A DNA stretch of 53,745 nt from Opitutales bacterium (GTDB lineage: Bacteria > Verrucomicrobiota > Verrucomicrobiia > Opitutales > JAFGAQ01), in NCBI GenBank assembly GCA_022361075.1, contig JAKSBQ010000244.1, positions 1 to 53,745 of the forward strand, read 5' to 3'. Shown here one piece after another: positions 1 through 8,637 of the stretch. The notes under the pieces were generated by a model that saw nothing but the letters and a program-made list of their open reading frames with translations, made no database searches and was not told the DNA's origin. The stretch's first letter is position 1, and each line of letters opens with the position of its first letter. A program made the translations under genes and the position numbers.

Positions 1-1
1 A

Positions 2-778
2 GAAATCGGAACCTTGCTGGCCATGCTCGAAAAGCATGGAGTATCAGACAATACACTGGTGATGGTGGTTTCCGAGCAAGGGAACAATTTCCCTTTTGCC
101 AAATGGTCTTGTTATGATGCTGGCCTCCAGTCTGGGATGGTGATTCGTTGGCCAGGCAAGGTAGAGGCTGGAAGCACGACAGATGCGATGGTGGAGTATG
201 TGGATATTTGCCCAACCTTTGTGCGAGCAGCCGGAGGTGAACCACCCTTGGGAATCGATGGAAAAAGCTTCCTGTCGGTTTTGAAAGGTGAATCGCAATC
301 GCATAAGCAGTATGTCTTCGGACTGCAAACCTCCCGGGGTATCTTCAGTGGACCAAAATCTTACCCAATCCGATCGATCCGAAATGAAAAATATAAGCTG
401 ATTTTGAACCTCGATCCTGAAGCAGAGTTTTTCAACTCGATTAATAAAACGAAATGGTTCAGGGAATGGAACTCACTGGCAGCATCAGGGGATGAACGTG
501 CCAGCTGGGTGGTAGAGCGATTCAAAACCCGACCGCCAATCGAGCTCTACGACATCCTTCAGGATCCACATGAAGTCCGTAATCTTGCTGAAGATCCGGA
601 ATACAGTTCGGTTGTTGAAGAGCTCTCTACTCGATTGAAAGATTGGATGAAGTCTCAGGGAGATCAGGGGCTTGAATCTGAAATGAAAGCATTTGAGCGG
701 ATGTATGCGGGAAATTCAGAATACAAAGCATGGGCGGAAGCCAATGGATATCCCAATAAAGGAAAAGGCATTCAATAA
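2..778 (+). CDS. Sulfatase, C-terminal part (gene begins upstream of the window)
   Basis: The reading frame is open from base 2 (E-I-G-T-L-L-A-M), so the 5' end, including the formylglycine motif, lies outside the window. The visible part has the sulfatase core continuation NTLVMVVSEQGNNFPFAKW, then a GLQSGMVIRWPGK segment, and the usual C-terminal subdomain with IELYDILQDPHEVRNLAEDPEY. The EQG-x-x-FPFAKW form in place of the usual D-(N/H)-G is typical of S1 sulfatases often annotated as heparan N-sulfatase-like (probably S1_8), from family knowledge. Such enzymes hydrolyse sulfate esters or sulfamates on polysaccharides, outside the cytoplasm. The stop lies 23 bp before the next gene, so they are probably co-transcribed. 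The exact substrate is unknown. Confidence 0.9.
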   Translation, partial: EIGTLLAMLEKHGVSDNTLVMVVSEQGNNFPFAKWSCYDAGLQSGMVIRWPGKVEAGSTTDAMVEYVDICPTFVRAAGGEPPLGIDGKSFLSVLKGESQSHKQYVFGLQTSRGIFSGPKSYPIRSIRNEKYKLILNLDPEAEFFNSINKTKWFREWNSLAASGDERASWVVERFKTRPPIELYDILQDPHEVRNLAEDPEYSSVVEELSTRLKDWMKSQGDQGLESEMKAFERMYAGNSEYKAWAEANGYPNKGKGIQ

Positions 779-801
779 AACCTCAACAACCCACAAAAAG
801 T

Positions 802-2022
802 ATGAAAATCAAAACCATAATGTTACTCTCTGTGCTGACCTCATCGTCAATGTTCGCTCGGAATTTCGATACTGTGATTGATGGACGTTGGTCGGAAGAG
901 CGCATCAACGCATGGTATGACGAGTTACCATGGTTAGTAGGGTGTAACTACTATCCCGCAACGGCAATTAACCAGATCGACATGTGGCAGGCATCCACCT
1001 GGGATCCAAAGCAGATCGATAAAGAGCTGGGTTGGGCTGCTGACATGGGTATGAACACCCTGCGAGTTTACCTGCACGATCTGGTATGGGCAGATGATGA
1101 AGAAGGTTTCTATTCGCGGATAGATGAGTTCCTGAACATCTGTCAAAAGCACAATATCCGACCGTTCTTCGTATTTTTCGACGATTGCCATTTCCCAAAT
1201 CCAAAGCTGGGAGTGCAGCCGTTGCCTGTTAGAGCTTACCACAATTCGGGCTGGGTGAACTGTCCTGCCCGCGATGTGGCGCTGCGCTATGCAAAGGGGG
1301 TTGCTAGCGCAGCGGAAGTTGCACAACTCAAGGGTTATGTCCAGGAAACGATGCGTCGCTTCAAAGACGACGAGCGAGTGCTTATGTGGGAGCTCTACAA
1401 TGAGCCTGGTCGCGGAAACGGATTGGATGGAGATATGGGCTCTTCAAATGCAGAGAGTAAGATTGGTGAACTGTCGAATAAGCTTGTTTATGATTCCTGG
1501 GTTTGGGCGCGTGAAGTGAATCCATCACAGCCTATTATGTCCAACAGCTCCGGTTCCATTGGTAAACGCAACATCAGCATCAATCGCATCAACAGCGACT
1601 TGAATTCGATCCATAGCTACGGAGGTGAGAAACGCAAAGGATTGGATGCTACTCAGCGTCTGCGTGCTGAGATTCTTGAATATCAAAAAGACAATCGACC
1701 CGTAATGGTGACCGAGTGGTTGGCTCGTGACAAGGGCAGCACTGTTGAGGATAGCCTTCCCGTAATGAAAGAGTTGAATGCTGGCGCGATCAATTGGGGG
1801 TTTGTTTCTGGCAAATCGGCAACGATTTGGAATTGGGACAGCCGCAAGGACGCAGACGGCAAACGTCGTAGCGTGAATCAGGAGCGTGCGGATGGAAATG
1901 TGATCCAACCCGGTGAGCCAATGCCGGAGCCAGAGATTTGGTTTCACGATCTACTGCGAGCAGACGGCACGCCTTATGACGCAAAGGAGATCGAGATCTT
2001 TAAGAAACTGACAAGAAAATAA
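802..2022 (+). CDS. Secreted GH5-like (clan GH-A) glycoside hydrolase
   Basis: This 406-residue protein has a Sec signal peptide (about residues 1-20) and a single (beta/alpha)8-type domain. The acid/base candidate is E201 in W-E-L-Y-N-E-P and the nucleophile candidate is E305 in V-M-V-T-E-W, the clan GH-A spacing. The N-terminal PWLVGCNYYPATAINQIDMW block marks a family usually annotated cellulase-family or 1,4-beta-xylanase in Bacteroidota and Planctomycetota; its true specificity is uncertain. A clear paralogue sits at 51548-52681 and shares the same blocks (RWSEE, AINQ, ELGWAA, HNSGWV). It is the second gene of the sulfatase/hydrolase operon and presumably acts on desulfated oligosaccharide in the periplasm or outside the cell. 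Confidence 0.85.
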   Translation: MKIKTIMLLSVLTSSSMFARNFDTVIDGRWSEERINAWYDELPWLVGCNYYPATAINQIDMWQASTWDPKQIDKELGWAADMGMNTLRVYLHDLVWADDEEGFYSRIDEFLNICQKHNIRPFFVFFDDCHFPNPKLGVQPLPVRAYHNSGWVNCPARDVALRYAKGVASAAEVAQLKGYVQETMRRFKDDERVLMWELYNEPGRGNGLDGDMGSSNAESKIGELSNKLVYDSWVWAREVNPSQPIMSNSSGSIGKRNISINRINSDLNSIHSYGGEKRKGLDATQRLRAEILEYQKDNRPVMVTEWLARDKGSTVEDSLPVMKELNAGAINWGFVSGKSATIWNWDSRKDADGKRRSVNQERADGNVIQPGEPMPEPEIWFHDLLRADGTPYDAKEIEIFKKLTRK

Positions 2023-2027
2023 GCTAT

Positions 2028-2097
2028 TTAACCACTAATTACACGAATTTCCACGAATAGATATCTTTTCAAAACTATTCGTGAGATTTGTGGTTAA
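2028..2097. repeat. Intergenic inverted repeat (imperfect hairpin)
   Basis: The left arm (2028-2060) and right arm (2075-2097) are imperfect reverse complements. Both carry TTAACCAC at the outer end and CACGAATAG at the inner end. Sequences of this ACGAATTTCCACGAAT type occur as interspersed intergenic palindromes in several phyla (general knowledge). It lies just after a stop codon, so it may also act as an mRNA 3' end or processing signal, but there is no T-run. Confidence 0.7.
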
Positions 2098-2125
2098 TCA
2101 TTAAAACCTGTCATACTTTATTCTT

Positions 2126-3496
2126 ATGAGAACCCCCAATAGTTATTCCAACATTCGACCAAAGTTCCCACCCCACCCATCCTTCTTTCGTTTATTTATT
2201 TTATCGCTATGCCTATGTTCCTACGCCTATTCGTCTTCGACGGATCATTTCATAGGAGTGAAGCAAGTGGACGGTATTTGGTGGATGACGAAGGGAGCTG
2301 ATGAGCAATTCGTAACGTTAGGGATTAATCATGTTGAGCCCCAGATGATTATCGGGCCGCATAATATCCATCATACTGTTGAGATGTACGGCGCTGATAT
2401 TGTTTACTGGCACGAGCAGTTTAATGCACAGGGCTCCGGAGCCAAAAAGTGGCTTGCAGAGGTAAAGAGCAATTTCACGAAGTGGGGCTTTGACGCATTT
2501 GCTTACCATACAGCAGTTCCTTACAAGCTGATCGACGATTTCCACTACATCGCACTGATTCGGTCTTATTCGGTTGAGTTCTACTGTCCGACCCAAGTAT
2601 TCCCGGATGTATTTTCTGATGAATTCAAAAAGCAAGTTGATGAGTCAACCCGAGCGATTGCAACGGAACTTGCAGATTGTCCCAATCTTTTAGGATACGC
2701 CTATAGCGACATGCCAGCGTGGCGGGTGAATGCAAAGGATCTTTCAAACCCATGGGTAGACCATCACACCTCTTTATCTGCTGACAGTCCTGGGAAACGA
2801 CAATGGGTTGAGCTTTTGAAGCGGAACTACGAAACGGCATCTGATGCTGCCGCGGCCTATGGTTTTGCAGCCGAGGACTGGAATACGATAGCGGCGAATG
2901 TCGATTGGAAAAATATTCAGGCTCGCGATTCGGTATTGAAAGACAAGAATGCATTCCTTCTGCAGATCGTTGATTTGTGGTGCAAGGTTCATCATGACGC
3001 AGTCAGACGATACGACCCGCATCATTTAATCTTAGGTGATAAGGTGGGTAGTGGGATTCATCCTGATGCGTGGGAAATCATTGGGCGATACAGCGACATG
3101 ATGAATATTCAGTGGTATGCGTTCTTTGACGAACAAAAGGATTTGCTGGCGAAGATTTATCAAACTACCGGAAAGCCCATTCTCATGGGAGACTCTTCTT
3201 TTTCGGTAGTGAAGCCCTACCAGACCAAGGCAAAAGGGGTAAAAGTGGAGTCGCAGGACGCTGTGGGTGATGCTTACTATGAATATTTAGAGTCCATCAT
3301 GGCACTGCCTTATGTGATTGGATGGCACTACTGCGGTTACATAGAAGGACATGTTGGGATGAATCGACGCGATTGCTGCGAAGATCGTCAAAGTGGTTTC
3401 CTTGATCCCTGGGGAAATCCATTTAAATACACGCTCGAAAGAGTGACCGAAGCCAATCGCAAAGCGAAGAATTGGCATCAGAATGCAAACCATTAA
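2126..3496 (+). CDS. Agarase-like (beta/alpha)8 glycoside hydrolase homologue
   Basis: This 456-residue protein has an N-terminal hydrophobic export segment (about residues 22-37, ending near YAYSSS). The start F-I-G-V-K-Q-V-D-G-I-W-W, the internal TLGINHV, and the block LLGYAYSDMPAW resemble GH50-type beta-agarases and related uncharacterised clan GH-A proteins. In GH50 the acid/base glutamate lies in a DNE block; here the matching block reads S-D-M (D195). The strand expected to carry the nucleophile reads KPILMGDSSF (D356), also without Glu. It may use different catalytic residues, belong to an unclassified family, or be non-catalytic. Its place among sulfatases and glycosidases supports a role in algal galactan breakdown, by inference. 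Confidence 0.7.
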   Translation: MRTPNSYSNIRPKFPPHPSFFRLFILSLCLCSYAYSSSTDHFIGVKQVDGIWWMTKGADEQFVTLGINHVEPQMIIGPHNIHHTVEMYGADIVYWHEQFNAQGSGAKKWLAEVKSNFTKWGFDAFAYHTAVPYKLIDDFHYIALIRSYSVEFYCPTQVFPDVFSDEFKKQVDESTRAIATELADCPNLLGYAYSDMPAWRVNAKDLSNPWVDHHTSLSADSPGKRQWVELLKRNYETASDAAAAYGFAAEDWNTIAANVDWKNIQARDSVLKDKNAFLLQIVDLWCKVHHDAVRRYDPHHLILGDKVGSGIHPDAWEIIGRYSDMMNIQWYAFFDEQKDLLAKIYQTTGKPILMGDSSFSVVKPYQTKAKGVKVESQDAVGDAYYEYLESIMALPYVIGWHYCGYIEGHVGMNRRDCCEDRQSGFLDPWGNPFKYTLERVTEANRKAKNWHQNANH

Positions 3497-3570
3497 GCCA
3501 CAGATGAACACGGATTTTCACAGATTATAGTAATTTTTGGGATCTGTAAAAAATTGTGTCAATCCGTGGC
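3497..3570. repeat. Intergenic inverted repeat (imperfect hairpin)
   Basis: The arms 3497-3525 and 3542-3570 are imperfect reverse complements, beginning GCCACAGAT and ending ATCCGTGGC. The GCCACAGATGAACACGGAT type is a common interspersed intergenic palindrome in many bacterial genomes (general knowledge). It separates two genes of the same operon and may have spread as a non-autonomous element. Confidence 0.7.
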
Positions 3571-3597
3571 CAAAACAAAATTTCGAAATAGAAGAAT

Positions 3598-5490
3598 ATG
3601 AAATATATTTGGCTAATTAGTCTGATTTCACTTCAGATTTTTGGATTGGCTCATGCGAAGCCTGTAGAGGTTTCTGTGGATTTTGCAGAACCAGCCTATT
3701 ACCCGCTGCTGAAAGGGAAGGCCAGTGTGTTTCAGGAAGGTCTGCCATGGAAACCGGATTTGGAAACAGCGTTGGAGCCGATGGCTGAACTGCAACTCGG
3801 GATGTTTCGCGGTTTGGTGAATCAGGGTGGTCGCGATGAAATTCGAAAAATGGATGGTCGTGTCGGTGTTTTTAAAAACGATATCTACTCTCGTTTTTTC
3901 AGGAAGACGATTGATGACCAGACACTTCCCTGTCTGACGTTGAATATGTCTCCTGTGGATTTCCGGCCACCAGGAACTCATCCCAAAGTTCCACCGTCCG
4001 ATCTTGAAGGTTATGCTGAGGGAATTGAGAAATTCGTTCAACTTTATGCGGATACGAAACCGGTTGTATGGGAAGTTTGGAACGAGCCCCAGGCAAAGGA
4101 GTTTTTGAAGAGTGAGGATTGTATTGGTGATTATAATGCGATTTTCCAAGCCGTAGCACCACGCATCCGAACCGGTGATCCAGATGCGATCATTGCCGCG
4201 CCGGCAATGGCGAATAATAGCGGACCAGAGGCTTTTACGAATGCCTTCATCGAGAACGTAGTGACGGATCAACTACCGATCGATTATTATACGATTCACA
4301 ACTACAACCGAATTAAGGATGGCGAGGATCGTTTGGATGTTCTCGTGAAAATGGTGAGAGGAAAAATCGGAGATCAGCTTCAGATCGTACCACTGGTTTT
4401 CACCGAGTATGAATATCACCCTGCTGGAGCGAATATCGCGAATAAGCAGAAACCGAGAGAATATGCTTTGGGCGCAGTTCGATGGCTTGGTGATCTGAAT
4501 TATTTCATCGAGCAGACCGACATTCCTTATGTGACCTGGAATCGCTGGCAGAACTACGGTCGGCCCGGCGGGTTGATTGGCAGGGACCTGAGACGTCGAC
4601 CGATCTATTGGGCTTACAAGTTCTACGGAGATATGCCGGTAGAGCGGAAACTATTGAGCATTCAGGAGCAAGGGCTAGTGAGAGGATTCGCTTCAGCGGA
4701 TGCTGATGGAGCGGGTGTCATGCTCTGGAACGACACGGATGAGGCGCACGAAATTCAACTCTCAATGGATAGCATTCCTTTCACAGGCGGAACCATCAAA
4801 ATGTATCGCATTGATTCCGAACACGCCAGTTACCTGGACGGAACTTCAGATGAGTGCCTTCCCGTTTTCGAGCAAAGCATTGTCCAGTTCGGCAACTCGT
4901 TGGTATTCTCGATCCCCGCAGCTGGCATTGTCTATTTGGAGATTGAGCGTGAGGCTAAAAACGAAAAACCTCCATTTTCCGGAAAATACATTCGCTCCTG
5001 GCAGTGGACTGGTCGAACTGACGAAGGATTATCCGGTGATTACGGTGACTTTGACTGGCGAACCTGGACAGCGCGTGTCGGTGTGAAGGGTGAGCAAGGT
5101 CGAGGATTGTGCGGTGTGACCGTTGACCAAGCACCGGATCAAGTTGGGTTTCAGGTCCAATCTTTCAACATCCAGTCTTCAGATGAGCCAGAAGCTCTGC
5201 TTGGAATACGTATCGACTATTTGCTGGAGCGTGAGGCTGTTAAGAGTGTGTTGTTGCATAATGGTATTTTTGACGAGGATCGCACCTCGGAACTACCATG
5301 GGCCGGCGGTGGAAGTTCTGCTGACGTCGTGCAAGTGTTTGAAAATACGACTTTTGAAACAAACCTGCTCGAGCACGCGCCCGAAGGTTGGCGAGATGAT
5401 GACCTGCGGCGACTGATCGTTTCTTTTTGGATAGAAAATACAGGCCCTGAGTCGCAGGCTGTGATCAAAATGATTGAAATCGAAACATGA
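3598..5490 (+). CDS. Secreted GH39-like (clan GH-A) glycoside hydrolase with C-terminal beta-domain
   Basis: This 630-residue protein has a signal peptide (residues 1-20, cleavage after AHA). The catalytic barrel carries W-E-V-W-N-E-P with acid/base E163 and P-L-V-F-T-E-Y with nucleophile E270, as in GH39 beta-xylosidase/alpha-iduronidase-type enzymes. Residues of about 350-460 form an accessory beta-sandwich typical of GH39/GH51 relatives. The last 170 residues form another beta-rich domain of unknown kind. GH86 agarase/porphyranase is the main alternative family. Its stop overlaps the start of the next sulfatase by 4 bases (ATGA), which indicates translational coupling and a joint role in degrading a sulfated glycan. 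Confidence 0.75.
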   Translation: MKYIWLISLISLQIFGLAHAKPVEVSVDFAEPAYYPLLKGKASVFQEGLPWKPDLETALEPMAELQLGMFRGLVNQGGRDEIRKMDGRVGVFKNDIYSRFFRKTIDDQTLPCLTLNMSPVDFRPPGTHPKVPPSDLEGYAEGIEKFVQLYADTKPVVWEVWNEPQAKEFLKSEDCIGDYNAIFQAVAPRIRTGDPDAIIAAPAMANNSGPEAFTNAFIENVVTDQLPIDYYTIHNYNRIKDGEDRLDVLVKMVRGKIGDQLQIVPLVFTEYEYHPAGANIANKQKPREYALGAVRWLGDLNYFIEQTDIPYVTWNRWQNYGRPGGLIGRDLRRRPIYWAYKFYGDMPVERKLLSIQEQGLVRGFASADADGAGVMLWNDTDEAHEIQLSMDSIPFTGGTIKMYRIDSEHASYLDGTSDECLPVFEQSIVQFGNSLVFSIPAAGIVYLEIEREAKNEKPPFSGKYIRSWQWTGRTDEGLSGDYGDFDWRTWTARVGVKGEQGRGLCGVTVDQAPDQVGFQVQSFNIQSSDEPEALLGIRIDYLLEREAVKSVLLHNGIFDEDRTSELPWAGGGSSADVVQVFENTTFETNLLEHAPEGWRDDDLRRLIVSFWIENTGPESQAVIKMIEIET

Positions 5491-6890
5491 AGAAATTTTT
5501 GGGGAGAGTCACTCTAGTATTCATCTTTGCGTCCTTGCTACAGGCAGAGCGTAAACCGAATGTATTATTCATCGCGATTGATGATATGAACGACTGGACG
5601 GGTTATCTTCAGGGGCACCCGCAGGTCAGGACTCCGAATTTGGATCGATTTTCAGAGCAGAGTGTCGTTTTTCGTAATGCGCACTGTGCAGCGCCGATCT
5701 GCAATCCATCTCGAACAGCGGTATTGAGTGGATTGAGTCCTCATACGAGCGGCGTCTATTTGAATGGCCGTGGTCATGATTGGGACAAGTCGGAAGCGAT
5801 TCGAAATGCCGACCCCCTGCCCAAACTCTTTAAAGACAACGGCTATCAGACACTTTGGGCAGGCAAGATTTTTCACACCAGACCTAACGAAGAGGCCATG
5901 GCCAAAATGTGGGATGATCAGACGCATGCGGATGGAGGATACGGGCCTGATTCTATCCATGACTGGATTCCCAAATCAGCCACCCGTTTCAAAGCTTTTG
6001 ATTGGGACGAGTGGGAAAACCCTGATAGTGATTTCGCCGACGTCAATAATACTCAGAAAATCGTCGAATTTTTAGGACGAAAACACGACAAACCTTTTTT
6101 TGCGGCGATGGGGTTTTACCGTCCACACAACCCGTGGACAGCACCTAAACGTTACTTTGAACCGTTCCCGATAGATCAAGTGGTATTACCTGAAACTATC
6201 GAGAAAGATCTGGAAGATGTTCCTGAGGCTGCTATCCAAATTCGAGATTCTGCAGCTGTGCATAGTGAACTTGTGAAGATCGGTCAGAACAAGCCATTGG
6301 TTCGTGCATATTTGGCTAGCATTTATTTCATGGACGACCTGCTCGGACAAATCCTGGATGCGTTAGAAGCATCCGACTATGCCGACAATACGATCGTCTT
6401 GATTTGGTCGGATCATGGCTTCAACCATGGAGAGAAAGAAATTTGGGGTAAGAGTGCTTTATGGGAACAAACAACCCGTTGTGTGACGATGATTCAGACT
6501 CCGGGAGGTCCATCCTGGTCGGTTGCAGAGCCTGTAAATCTGATCGATCTTTACCCAACTTTGGTGGATCTTTGTGACCTGCCACAGCCTCAACAGACGC
6601 TCGATGGTATGTCATTAAAACCTCAGCTTGACGACGTGGAAGCAAAACGATCTAAACCCTCGATTACCTGGTATGGGGCAGACAATGTCGCGGCTCGTTC
6701 CAAAGATTTTCGACTGGTCCAATACTTCGATGGTTCGGTGGAACTTTACGACCATCGCAACGATCCGAAAGAGTGGTTCAATTTAGCTCAAAATCCTGAG
6801 TATTCGAGCATCGTTGAAAAACTCCTAAAGGAGATTCCGAGCGAACGAGCAAAGCCAGTTGGCAAGTTGCCTTTGGGGCAAGAACTATGA
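5487..6890 (+). CDS. Secreted sulfatase (S1, iduronate-2-sulfatase-like)
   Basis: This 467-residue protein has a signal peptide (about 1-20). The metal-binding D32-D33 lie in VLFIAIDDMNDW, and the formylglycine motif is C72-N-P-S-R, followed by TAVLSG. Later core blocks are FFAAMGFYRPHNPW and IVLIWSDHGFNHGEKEIWGK, which fit subfamily S1_7 (iduronate-2-sulfatase-like, also acting on algal glycans). It removes sulfate esters in the periplasm or extracellularly and needs a sulfatase-maturating enzyme, none of which is in the window. The start overlaps the preceding gene by 4 bases. The 3' end (6721-6883) is duplicated as a pseudogene at 8071-8233. Confidence 0.93.
   Translation: MKKFLGRVTLVFIFASLLQAERKPNVLFIAIDDMNDWTGYLQGHPQVRTPNLDRFSEQSVVFRNAHCAAPICNPSRTAVLSGLSPHTSGVYLNGRGHDWDKSEAIRNADPLPKLFKDNGYQTLWAGKIFHTRPNEEAMAKMWDDQTHADGGYGPDSIHDWIPKSATRFKAFDWDEWENPDSDFADVNNTQKIVEFLGRKHDKPFFAAMGFYRPHNPWTAPKRYFEPFPIDQVVLPETIEKDLEDVPEAAIQIRDSAAVHSELVKIGQNKPLVRAYLASIYFMDDLLGQILDALEASDYADNTIVLIWSDHGFNHGEKEIWGKSALWEQTTRCVTMIQTPGGPSWSVAEPVNLIDLYPTLVDLCDLPQPQQTLDGMSLKPQLDDVEAKRSKPSITWYGADNVAARSKDFRLVQYFDGSVELYDHRNDPKEWFNLAQNPEYSSIVEKLLKEIPSERAKPVGKLPLGQEL
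6721..6883 (+). repeat. Direct repeat copy 1 (inside the sulfatase 3' end)
   Basis: This segment aligns without gaps to 8071-8233, at a constant offset of 1350 bp. The last 113 bp (6771-6883) differ from copy 2 at 7 positions by my count; the first 50 bp are more diverged. The repeats flank the reverse-strand PD40 gene. Confidence 0.9.
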
Positions 6891-6994
6891 TAACACTTGG
6901 TATGATATGTTGATCAGAGGATGTTTGTTACAGTATCGATCGAAGTGTTCTCGCTAAACCTAAGTGGCACGAAGAATCGGATTCTAAGGACTCC

Positions 6995-7957
6995 CTAGTC
7001 CTTCAATCGATGGATTACTTCACTGCTAACCCAGTAGATATCCGCTAATTCAACTTTGTCTTTTTTCCCGAGACCTCTACGAGAGAAGAACAGATATTTT
7101 CCATCGGGAGTTACGTAGGGTGCCATGTCGCAAATATCTGTGTTGATCTCAGGACCCAGATTTTTTGGTTTCGACCAGAGGTTGCCTTTGTCGTCCTCAG
7201 AGAAGCTCACATAAATGTCGTGTTGACCGTGTCCGATTTTTCCTCCCCAAATCGTGAAAAGAATAAATTTTTCTTCGGGATCGATGAAGTGAAAGAAACA
7301 CCGTTTGGCTCCAATTTTATTTGTGATATCTTCGATTTCTGGATATTTTCCATCTACACATTTTGCTCTGAAGATCCCATAACGATTTTCCTCTTCGTTT
7401 CCAAGGGTGAGATAAATATCTTGATCATTGCTTACACTGATATACCAAATTTGCTCGTTCTTTTTTAGTGGGAGATCGAGATTGATGGGATCACTCCATT
7501 TGGAATCAATTTTTTGGCTCATCCATATGTTTGGTTCTTCACTGTCATCTTTTGTTTTGGTTCCAGCGATGTAGGCTCGTTTTCCATCTGATGTGAAAGC
7601 TTGAGTCATACCCCAATTCAGTGAAACAAACATTTCCGGGATTCCGTTGGGTGCCTCATCTCCCGCATCAATACGAACAGGGTCGCCCCATTTTCCGTTT
7701 TTATTCTCGATAACAAAACGGTTCGAGTTATCCCAGGTTTCATCGGTATGCTGGTAGTAAAACTGCATCCCGTCCGCAGACCAAACACTGTATTGTTCAT
7801 AGCGATCTGGTCTGCAAATCGTGTCTGGAGCGAAGAGCACGGGAGTTATCCCAGGGGGAGTAAGCCCTAAATAGGGTTTGGCTGCGTTTTTGGCAGTGCA
7901 AGAGAGTGCAAAAATGAAGACAAACAGGTAGAAGAGAGTATTTTGGCGTCGTTTCAT
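6995..7957 (-). CDS. PD40-type beta-propeller lipoprotein
   Basis: This 320-residue protein has a lipoprotein signal peptide ending A-L-S-C (Cys20). Repeats such as SVWSADGMQFYY, AFTSDGKRAYIAG, EEKFILFTIWGG and VTPDGKYLFFSRRG are the D-G-x-x-(L/I)-Y/F-F/I-x-S pattern of WD40-like PD40 propellers (TolB/periplasmic sensor type). It is probably anchored in the envelope, facing the periplasm. Similar proteins are often found in sulfatase/polysaccharide loci, but no reaction is known. It is convergent with the preceding sulfatase and sits exactly between the two copies of the sulfatase 3' end, which suggests insertion during a rearrangement. Confidence 0.75.
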   Translation of the reverse strand: MKRRQNTLFYLFVFIFALSCTAKNAAKPYLGLTPPGITPVLFAPDTICRPDRYEQYSVWSADGMQFYYQHTDETWDNSNRFVIENKNGKWGDPVRIDAGDEAPNGIPEMFVSLNWGMTQAFTSDGKRAYIAGTKTKDDSEEPNIWMSQKIDSKWSDPINLDLPLKKNEQIWYISVSNDQDIYLTLGNEEENRYGIFRAKCVDGKYPEIEDITNKIGAKRCFFHFIDPEEKFILFTIWGGKIGHGQHDIYVSFSEDDKGNLWSKPKNLGPEINTDICDMAPYVTPDGKYLFFSRRGLGKKDKVELADIYWVSSEVIHRLKD

Positions 7958-8070
7958 GTATTTTATAACAGGGGATGGAATCTAAAATGGTATACAAGAC
8001 ATTATTACTCCGAGTCATACATTACTACTTCTCTTAAGTTAATGTCGGTCGATCCAATTACAGTATAATT

Positions 8071-8243
8071 TTTGTATCGATGGCCCGTTAGGACTGTAAG
8101 ACCACCGAAACGACTCAAACGAGTAGTTTAATTTAGCTCAAAACCCAGACTATTTGAGCATCGTTGAAAAACTCCTAAAGGAAATTCCGAGCGAACGAGC
8201 AAAGCCAGTTGGCAAGTTGCCTTTGGGGCAAGATGATCATTGA
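8071..8243 (+). pseudogene. Sulfatase C-terminal remnant (duplicate of 6721-6890)
   Basis: In the matching frame this reads C-I-D-G-P-L-G-L-stop-DHRNDSNE-stop-FNLAQNPDY and continues through IPSERAKPVGKLPLGQ to a TGA at 8241. The intact sulfatase has W where the second stop (TAG) stands. Two in-frame stops and the missing catalytic domain show a decayed fragment. The very high identity of its last 60 bp to the intact gene suggests a recent duplication or gene conversion. Confidence 0.88.
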
Positions 8244-8637
8244 TTCTTTCACTTTTTCATTCACCCGTCTGAGTAAGAAATTCGGTTTAAAAGTGACAGA
8301 CATTCAGATAATGTTGGGAGTAGGTAACTTCAGAACTGGGATGGCATTCAAATAGCCAGGTTTCGTTTGTAAACGAGGATGAATTTAAGCTCTGAAGTTA
8401 CTATTTAAAATCTAACATGGGTGGTATGAAAATCACAATGTAAGCCCCGTAAATGGTGAAATCATTACAGATGGGCAAAAGATCATACTAAGATCTGATA
8501 CTTGTTAAAATACCCCATGTTTTTGGTTAAGAATTCATAACCGGTACGGGACAGGTTTGTTAATATCGGTTTATCGCAGCAGTCGTGGGACTGGACCCCT
8601 GAGCACTGAATGCTGTGAATGATAAACCCTGAAAATA
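8244..8637. other. Gene-free leader upstream of the TBDR
   Basis: No coding region is supported here. The clearest structure is an 11-bp perfect inverted repeat, GTAACTTCAGA at 8324-8334 and TCTGAAGTTAC at 8391-8401, enclosing a small CGTTT/AAACG stem. It could be a regulator-binding site or an mRNA leader structure for the receptor. I do not recognise a known riboswitch. Confidence 0.5.

Noticed and set aside
934-1326. Long reverse-strand open frames inside the hydrolase, receptor and regulator genes
   Set aside because: They lie opposite well-supported genes, lack domain signatures or ribosome-binding sites, and follow codon structure of the sense gene.
6986-7003. Short hairpin AAGGACT/AGTCCTT between the convergent sulfatase and PD40 genes
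   Set aside because: It overlaps the PD40 stop codon, has only 7 pairs and no T-run, so I do not call it a terminator.
8520-8637. Possible cobalamin- or other riboswitch before the 8638 receptor
   Set aside because: I looked for known aptamer core motifs because TBDR genes often have them, but found none that I could match.
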